64,000 bases of DNA from Nibribacter ruber (lineage in GTDB: Bacteria > Bacteroidota > Bacteroidia > Cytophagales > Hymenobacteraceae). A model generated the notes under the pieces. It was not told the origin of the DNA. It saw nothing but the letters and a program-made list of their open reading frames with translations, and searched no databases. Shown here piece after piece: positions 58,801-64,000 of the stretch. Location of the stretch: contig NZ_CP047897.1 in assembly GCF_009913235.1 (NCBI RefSeq), forward strand, positions 3,285,001 to 3,349,000, written 5' to 3'. A program made the position numbers and the translations under genes. How positions within the stretch are numbered: the stretch's first letter is position 1; every line of letters begins with the position of its first letter.

Positions 58801-61800
58801 ATGAAAAAACCCTTACTGCTATTATTAACTTTTCTGATGTCATGGGCGGTGGCGTATGCCCAGCAGCGGGAAATTAGAGGAAAAGTGACCGGCTCAGATG
58901 ACGGGACAGGCCTGGCAGGCGTGAGCGTGGTGGTGAAAGGCACTACCAACGGCACCTCTACAGACGGTGAAGGAAACTTTAGATTGAATGTCTCTGGTGA
59001 TAACCCTGTGCTGGTTTTCAGCTACCTGGGCTACCTGAGCAAAGAGGTGGCCGTAGGCAGCCAGACCAGTGTGGACGTGACCATTGCCCCAGACAATAAA
59101 ATGCTGAAAGAGGTGGTGGTGACGGCCCTGGGCATTGAGCGCAGCGAGCGGTCCTTGGGCTATTCCACCCAAGAGGTGCAGGGCGAAAACCTCACCTTCA
59201 CCAAAGAGCAAAACGTGCTGGGATCCCTTTCCGGTAAAGTGGCCGGGGTGCAGGTAACCGGTTCTTCTGGAGCCAGCATGGGCGGTACCCAGAAACTGGT
59301 GATACGCGGGGTGAACTCTATTAATGGCTCCAGCCCGCCTTTGTTGGTAGTGGATGGAACGCCCATTGCCAATACCAACTTCGCGGGTGACGCCGGCGCC
59401 GACTTCGGAAACCTGGGCCAGGACATCAACCCTGAGGATATTGAATCCATTAACGTGCTCAAAGGCCCGGCGGCCTCGGCCTTGTACGGGATACGCGGCC
59501 AGTACGGCGTGATCATGATCACTACCAAGAAAGGCGCCAAGGGAGCCAAGAAAGTAAGCGTGCAACTGAACTCGGCGTTCGCCATTGAGAAGGCCGGCAA
59601 TTTTATGCCCTTACAGAATCTGTATGGCGGCGGGTCTAAGCAAACCTGGAACCAACTGGCCAACGGACAGAAGTATGTGCAATTAGACGTAGATGAAAGC
59701 TGGGGACCCAAAATGGACGGCACCCTGGCCCGCCAGTTCTACAGTTTTTACCCGCAGGACGCAGACTTTGGCAAGGAGACGCCTTTTGTGGCGCATCCAG
59801 ACAATATCAGAGACTATTATGAAACCGGCACCAATCTGAATAATGGCGTAACCATTTCAGGCGGCGGTGAGAACACCAACTTCAGGTTGAGCTTTAATGA
59901 TACCAGAATACAAGGAGTAGAGCCAAACACCTTCCTCAAGCGAAACAACGTAGGCGTGAGCGCCGGCATAGACATCAACAAGAAATTGAATGTCTCCACC
60001 AACCTCAACATTGCCACCAACAATGCCCAGCGTCCAACCCAAGGCTCTGAGTTTGGGGCCCGCTACACCACGCAGTGGTTCCAACGCAGCGTAGACATGA
60101 ACCGCCTGAAAAACTATAAGTATGACGACGGCACATTCCTGCAGTGGAACTTACGCAACCCTACGCCAGGTTCCAGCGGCGAGATAACCAACTTCAAGGC
60201 CCTCTATTGGAACAACCCTTATTTTGAAGCCTATGAAAACCCCACCACCGACAGCCGTGAGCGTTTGTTTGGGGACGTAGGGATGACCTATCAAGTGCTG
60301 CCAGAGGTTAAACTGAGCGGATTTGTGCGTTCAGACATGTATACCCAGAACATAGAGTCCAGAATTGGGTTTGGTGGTCAGGAGGCAGTGCCAGCGTATT
60401 CTACAGGCAAGTATCAGGGCCGCCAGATGAACTATGAGTTTCTGGCCCAGTATGACAAAGAGTGGGGTGGGTTTTCTGTGAACGCCAACCTGGGAGCCAA
60501 CTTGTTCAATGACAAGTATACTTATTTGTCTATGGCTACGGTGGGTGGACTTTCGGCCCCGGGCTTCTACAACATTGAGGCCTCTATTGACCGCCCGGTA
60601 ACTGCTTCTTATTTGCGTGAAAAAGAAATAAGAAGTTTGTATGGCATGGTGTCATTAGGGTACAAAGACACATACTTCCTGGATGCTTCCCTCCGGAACG
60701 ATAATTCTTCGGCCTTGCCGCCTAAAAACAACTCTTACTGGTATCCATCGTTATCCGGGTCTTTTGTGTTCAGCGAACTGATTAAGTGGAACCCGCTTTC
60801 TTTGGGTAAACTTAGGGTAAGCTACGCGCAGGCAGGGTCAGACTTGCAGCCTTACCAAACCACTGCATTCTACAACGTGGGCACCGTATACGCAGGTACC
60901 ACCAGCGTGAATACGCTTTCAGTGCCAGACAACCTCAATAACCCATTGCTTGAACCTTCCTTCGCGCATTCATATGAGGCAGGCATAGACCTTAAATTCT
61001 TCAATAACCGCTTGGGTCTAGACCTGACCTATTACCAGCAGAAAAACAAGAACCAGATCATTCCGCTGCGGGTGTCTGGCGCCAGCGGTTACGGCACGGC
61101 TACCGTGAATGCCGGTTTAATTGAGAACAAAGGCTTTGAACTATCTTTAACAGGAAGCCCGCTTCAAACCGAGAGATTCTCCTGGAATGCTACTTTCAAC
61201 ATTTCCAGAAACAGAAGCCAGGTAGTAGAATTAGCAGAAGGCAGTGACGTATACAACCACTATTCTACCACGTACTCTTCCACTACCAGCTACCTGAACT
61301 CTTATGCCGGCCAGGCTTTTGGAGTATTGGTGGGTCAGTCTTACCAACGCGATGCCGCCACGGGTAAAATATTGCTAGGGTCAAACGGTGTGCCGTTGTT
61401 CACGGCGGCCACGCACAACTTCGGGAGCGTGATGCCAGACTATACCGGCGGGTTCCAAAACTCGTTCAGGGTCTGGAAGTTTGACCTCTCTGCCATGATT
61501 GACTACCAGATGGGAGGCCAGTTCTTCAGCAGGTCAAAAATGCTGGCTATGAGAACCGGACAGGCCGCTGAGACTGCTGCCATGAATGACCGCGGTAAAA
61601 ACGTGCGTGACCCAGTGGCAGAAGGCGGCGGGGTACGCGTTGAAGGCGTGTATGGCCCTGGCGTGAAAGTGAACGGCGTAGATGTAAGCGGTCAGGAAGC
61701 GGTAGTCTATGTGAACCCGCAGACGCTGTACGGCACCACCGCCAGAAGAATCTATGATGACTGGTTGTATGACGCTTCTTACGTGAAGCTGAGAGAGGTT

Positions 61801-62022
61801 CGTCTGGGCTACACTTTAGACAAAGCCATATTGGGCAAGCTGCCATTTGAGTCAGTAGGCATCGCGTTGATTTCGCGTAACGTGGCGCAGCTCTGGCAGA
61901 AGGCCCCTAAAGGCTTAGATCCGTCAGAACTATCCAGCGGAGGCCAGTCCATCAGCTGGTATGAGTCTGGGCAGTTGAGCACCGTGCGTTCTTACGGGGT
62001 AAACCTTAACATCACCTTTTAA
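58801..62022 (+). CDS. SusC/RagA family TonB-linked outer membrane protein
   Basis: Outer-membrane importer that works with a SusD lipoprotein lid; 1073 residues. Signal peptide (about 1-20, ends AYAQ), CarboxypepD_reg-like domain (REIRGKVTGSDDGTGLAGVSV, about 22-105), TonB-box-like EVVVTALGI, plug (GSLSGKVAGVQVTGSSG, VIRGVNSING, INVLKGPAASALYG, GVIMITTKKG) and a barrel ending NLNITF. Substrate unknown: no glycoside hydrolase or peptidase gene lies nearby, so it may import peptides or small oligomers. Confidence 0.95.
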   Translation: MKKPLLLLLTFLMSWAVAYAQQREIRGKVTGSDDGTGLAGVSVVVKGTTNGTSTDGEGNFRLNVSGDNPVLVFSYLGYLSKEVAVGSQTSVDVTIAPDNKMLKEVVVTALGIERSERSLGYSTQEVQGENLTFTKEQNVLGSLSGKVAGVQVTGSSGASMGGTQKLVIRGVNSINGSSPPLLVVDGTPIANTNFAGDAGADFGNLGQDINPEDIESINVLKGPAASALYGIRGQYGVIMITTKKGAKGAKKVSVQLNSAFAIEKAGNFMPLQNLYGGGSKQTWNQLANGQKYVQLDVDESWGPKMDGTLARQFYSFYPQDADFGKETPFVAHPDNIRDYYETGTNLNNGVTISGGGENTNFRLSFNDTRIQGVEPNTFLKRNNVGVSAGIDINKKLNVSTNLNIATNNAQRPTQGSEFGARYTTQWFQRSVDMNRLKNYKYDDGTFLQWNLRNPTPGSSGEITNFKALYWNNPYFEAYENPTTDSRERLFGDVGMTYQVLPEVKLSGFVRSDMYTQNIESRIGFGGQEAVPAYSTGKYQGRQMNYEFLAQYDKEWGGFSVNANLGANLFNDKYTYLSMATVGGLSAPGFYNIEASIDRPVTASYLREKEIRSLYGMVSLGYKDTYFLDASLRNDNSSALPPKNNSYWYPSLSGSFVFSELIKWNPLSLGKLRVSYAQAGSDLQPYQTTAFYNVGTVYAGTTSVNTLSVPDNLNNPLLEPSFAHSYEAGIDLKFFNNRLGLDLTYYQQKNKNQIIPLRVSGASGYGTATVNAGLIENKGFELSLTGSPLQTERFSWNATFNISRNRSQVVELAEGSDVYNHYSTTYSSTTSYLNSYAGQAFGVLVGQSYQRDAATGKILLGSNGVPLFTAATHNFGSVMPDYTGGFQNSFRVWKFDLSAMIDYQMGGQFFSRSKMLAMRTGQAAETAAMNDRGKNVRDPVAEGGGVRVEGVYGPGVKVNGVDVSGQEAVVYVNPQTLYGTTARRIYDDWLYDASYVKLREVRLGYTLDKAILGKLPFESVGIALISRNVAQLWQKAPKGLDPSELSSGGQSISWYESGQLSTVRSYGVNLNITF

Positions 62023-62033
62023 TTTGAATGATC

Positions 62034-63428
62034 ATGAAGAAGTTATATATTTTACTCCTGTCGGGTGTACTGCTGGGGGGGTGCAATAATTTTGACGACG
62101 ATATTAACATTACCCCGAACGCGCCAAGTGCGTCTTCAGGGATGCAGCTGCTGGCCAACGCCATGCTCTCGCTGCCAGGGCTGGGTTCTTCGCCGCAGGG
62201 TGAATTCATGGCGCAGTACCTAGCGGAGACCCAATACCCTACGGCCTCTCTTTATCCTACCGGCGGCACCAGCTTTTATGGGTTGTACCAAGGGCCGTTG
62301 ATGAACATAGAGGAGACGCTCAAGTCGCAGGACCTGAATACTTTGCAAGGACCTATCGCTAACCAACTGGCGGTGGCCAAAATCTTGAAAGCCTATTACT
62401 TCTGGCATATCACAGACCGCTGGGGAGACGTTCCTTACTCCCAGGCCTTGCAGGGGAACGCTAATTTCACGCCCGCCTATGATACGCAGGAGTCTATCTA
62501 CAACAGCCTGTTTGTATTGCTGAAAGAGGCCAACGACCAGATAGTGCCTGGCAACGTGACCAATGACATCATCTACAACGGTGACATGACCAAGTGGAAG
62601 AAGCTGGGCAACACCATCAGATTACTGATGGCGCTGCGCCTTTCCAACGTGAACCCTACCAAAGGCAAGGCAGAATTCAACGCAGCTCTTACCGATGGCA
62701 TCATGACCAGCAACGCCGATAGCTTTGTGTTTAAACACCTCCTGGACGCCAACAACCAGAACTACTGGTACGGTGAAGTGAGCAGGGGCCGCGAATGGTG
62801 GGCCTTAACCCAAACGCTGGTAGATTACATGAAGCCGGTAGAGGATCCGCGCCTGCTCGTGTATGGCCAACCCACCAAAACCACCAAAGAATACGTGGGT
62901 CTGCCCTTCGGGACTACGGCGGGTATGCCGAACACGTCCTCTTACTCCCTGTTAGGGACGGCCATCTTCGCGCAGAATGCCCCGGTCTATCTGGTGACCT
63001 ATGCCCAGGCCCTGTTTGCCAAGGCCGAGGCCGCTAAATTAGGTTGGATTGATGGCGGTGACGCAGAGGCTAAAATCAACTATGACCTGGCGGTGCAGAA
63101 CTCCATCCTGCAATGGACCGGAAGCACCAACGGAGCCAGTGCCTTGCTGGCCCAGCCCGGCATTGCCTATGACCCCGCCAATGCCCTGCAGCAGATTGGC
63201 AACCAGCGCTACGTGCACCTGTTCATGAACGGGTATGAAGCCTGGGCAGAATGGAGAAGGACCGGTTACCCTAACAACCTGGTCCCTTCGGGTGGGAATG
63301 CGGTCCCTACCCGCAATATGTACCCCTCAGATGAAGCCTTCCTGAACGCAGCAAACTACAATGCAGCCGTGCAAAGATTAAACGGCGGAGATACGCTGTA
63401 CGGAAAAGTATGGTGGGACAAAGACTAG
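62034..63428 (+). CDS. SusD/RagB family nutrient-binding lipoprotein
   Basis: Surface lipoprotein that captures substrate for the SusC porin. 464 residues from MKKLYILLLSGVLLGGC with lipobox LGGC; an ATG two codons earlier is also possible. The SusD-like 2 family is shown by the early INITPNAPSAS, tetratricopeptide helices (AKILKAYYFWHITDRWGDVPYSQAL, split), and the C-terminal GYEAWAEWRRTGYP. Starts 11 bp after SusC; the pair is one operon. Confidence 0.93.
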   Translation: MKKLYILLLSGVLLGGCNNFDDDINITPNAPSASSGMQLLANAMLSLPGLGSSPQGEFMAQYLAETQYPTASLYPTGGTSFYGLYQGPLMNIEETLKSQDLNTLQGPIANQLAVAKILKAYYFWHITDRWGDVPYSQALQGNANFTPAYDTQESIYNSLFVLLKEANDQIVPGNVTNDIIYNGDMTKWKKLGNTIRLLMALRLSNVNPTKGKAEFNAALTDGIMTSNADSFVFKHLLDANNQNYWYGEVSRGREWWALTQTLVDYMKPVEDPRLLVYGQPTKTTKEYVGLPFGTTAGMPNTSSYSLLGTAIFAQNAPVYLVTYAQALFAKAEAAKLGWIDGGDAEAKINYDLAVQNSILQWTGSTNGASALLAQPGIAYDPANALQQIGNQRYVHLFMNGYEAWAEWRRTGYPNNLVPSGGNAVPTRNMYPSDEAFLNAANYNAAVQRLNGGDTLYGKVWWDKD

Positions 63429-63443
63429 CCAACCATTGCTCAT

Positions 63444-63485
63444 AAAAAAAGAGAAGGCTGGGTTTGTCCAGCCTTCTCTTTTTTT
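63444..63485. terminator. Terminator of SusC/SusD operon
   Basis: Stem GAGAAGGCTGG (63451-63461) with CCAGCCTTCTC (63468-63478), A-run before and T-run after; also works on the other strand. Confidence 0.92.
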
Positions 63486-63646
63486 ATGGGTTTTATTGAA
63501 TAGAATCTGTTCAGTAAAGAAGAAGAGGCATGTAGTACAGCTACCTTTTAATGGTATAACCAACAGACCTAATGGAAGCGATGTTCTACTTGTTGGTGAT
63601 AACACCAACAAGGGTGACTGTAATAAGTGTTTAGGAAGGATATTCC

Positions 63647-63684
63647 CGTTTTTGGGCTGTTTTCCAGGAAATAGCCCAAAAACG
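63647..63684. repeat. 38-bp palindromic element, copy 31
   Basis: Convergent gap. Inner hexamers GGGCTG/TAGCCC (one wobble), centre TTTTCCAGGAAA. Confidence 0.92.
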
Positions 63685-63736
63685 AGGTGTGTAAAGTTGA
63701 CTCAAGACTCAGGACTCGCGACTCAAGACTATATGG

Positions 63737-64000
63737 TTACCCTTCAAAGAAAGAAATGAGGTTACCTACGTAGCTTTCCTCCCAGCCTTCCACCAAATCA
63801 TCATAGTCTTCATCTGGAATGTTGGTTTGCTTTACTTCCAGAGAGGTGCCCTGTTTATGGGCGTGGGTTTTGATGGTGACAATGGAAGGTTCTTCCTGCT
63901 CCCCAAAATACCACTGTTGCACAATCTTGCGGTTTTCTTCAAACTCCAGGTTTTTGCCTACAATGCTTCCTTCCCAAAGCGAGAATTCTGAGCCGGGCGT
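63737..64000 (-). CDS. SRPBCC (AHSA1-like) protein, 5' end cut by window
   Basis: The frame is open to the window edge, giving 87 C-terminal residues. They match the AHSA1/START-like ligand-binding fold: GSEFSLWEGSIVGKNLEF, KIVQQWYFGE, then SIVTIKTHAHKQGTSLEVKQ (split) and the C-terminal helix EGWEESYVGNLISFF. Members bind hydrophobic ligands or Hsp90. The start lies beyond base 64000; an internal GTG is not a start. Confidence 0.85.
   Translation of the reverse strand, partial: TPGSEFSLWEGSIVGKNLEFEENRKIVQQWYFGEQEEPSIVTIKTHAHKQGTSLEVKQTNIPDEDYDDLVEGWEESYVGNLISFFEG

Larger units (their letters stand above)
63429..63736. other. 308-bp convergent gap
   Basis: Holds the SusCD terminator and copy 31 of the 38-bp element; nothing else is recognised. 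Confidence 0.6.

Noticed and set aside
58801-63428. Calling the SusC/SusD pair a polysaccharide utilisation locus
   Set aside because: No glycoside hydrolase, lyase, sulfatase or SusR/anti-sigma regulator lies next to it, so the substrate class cannot be named.
2604-63684. Reading the 38-bp copies as a CRISPR array or as integron attachment sites
   Set aside because: Copies are spread at about 2 kb with genes between, no uniform spacers, no Cas or integrase gene in the window.

Overview
This 64 kb chromosomal window most likely comes from a pigmented, gliding-type Bacteroidota of the order Cytophagales, family Hymenobacteraceae (Rufibacter or Pontibacter-like; genus is inference). The signs are a SusC/SusD pair, a protein with a type IX secretion C-terminal sorting domain, BshC (bacillithiol), small Bacteroidota-only families (DUF4295, DUF5522, DUF2795, DUF3566-like), and -7 promoter elements of the TAnnTTTG type. 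No tRNA, rRNA, phage, IS transposase or CRISPR array was seen.

Layout. 0-4 kb: end of a GAF/PAS histidine kinase plus a lone receiver protein, ispD, a GyrI-like protein. 4-13 kb: orphan ABC ATPase, DUF2795, an outer-membrane barrel, DUF349, ettA, a CPBP protease, small proteins, an esterase, YceI. 13.5-25 kb: large barrel protein, second PAS/GAF kinase, TonB-dependent receptor, long M16 peptidase. 25-36 kb: class C serine hydrolase, ruvX-def operon, a lipoprotein gene broken by one amber codon, VOC protein, zinc phospholipase-like protein, S41 protease, homogentisate dioxygenase, an orphan Imm27 immunity protein, a GroES-like protein. 36-50 kb: hemN, hemJ, barrel/phosphoesterase pair, T9SS-exported BNR protein, hemB, a rhomboid carrying a TonB-plug-like domain, rocD. 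50-58.5 kb: housekeeping block rpmB-(M24 peptidase)-rpmG-DUF4295-ftsY-rimO-bshC-formyl-THF cyclo-ligase. 58.8-63.4 kb: SusC/SusD operon; the window ends inside an SRPBCC protein.

The most striking content is not genic. A palindromic element of fixed length (38 bp; outer arms CGTTTTT and AAAAACG, inner TTTTCC..GGAAAA) occurs 31 times, about once every 2 kb and nearly once per transcription-unit boundary. Thirty copies are intergenic: 9 between convergent genes, 15 between co-directional genes, 6 between divergent genes. One lies inside the reading frame of formyl-THF cyclo-ligase. Because it has no U-tract after the hairpin and sits between divergent genes too, it is not simply a terminator; four copies are merged with true terminators. 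I do not recognise a described family matching it. Further dispersed elements overlap the same gaps: a CCCCTTTGAGGGG...GGGTGTTTA family (5 copies), a GC-rich module of about 450 bp (2 copies with matching internal spacing), GAGTCT..AGACTC palindrome clusters, and a perfect 27-bp inverted repeat upstream of rimO.

All gene calls rest on reading the translated sequence and recalled family motifs; no database search was possible.
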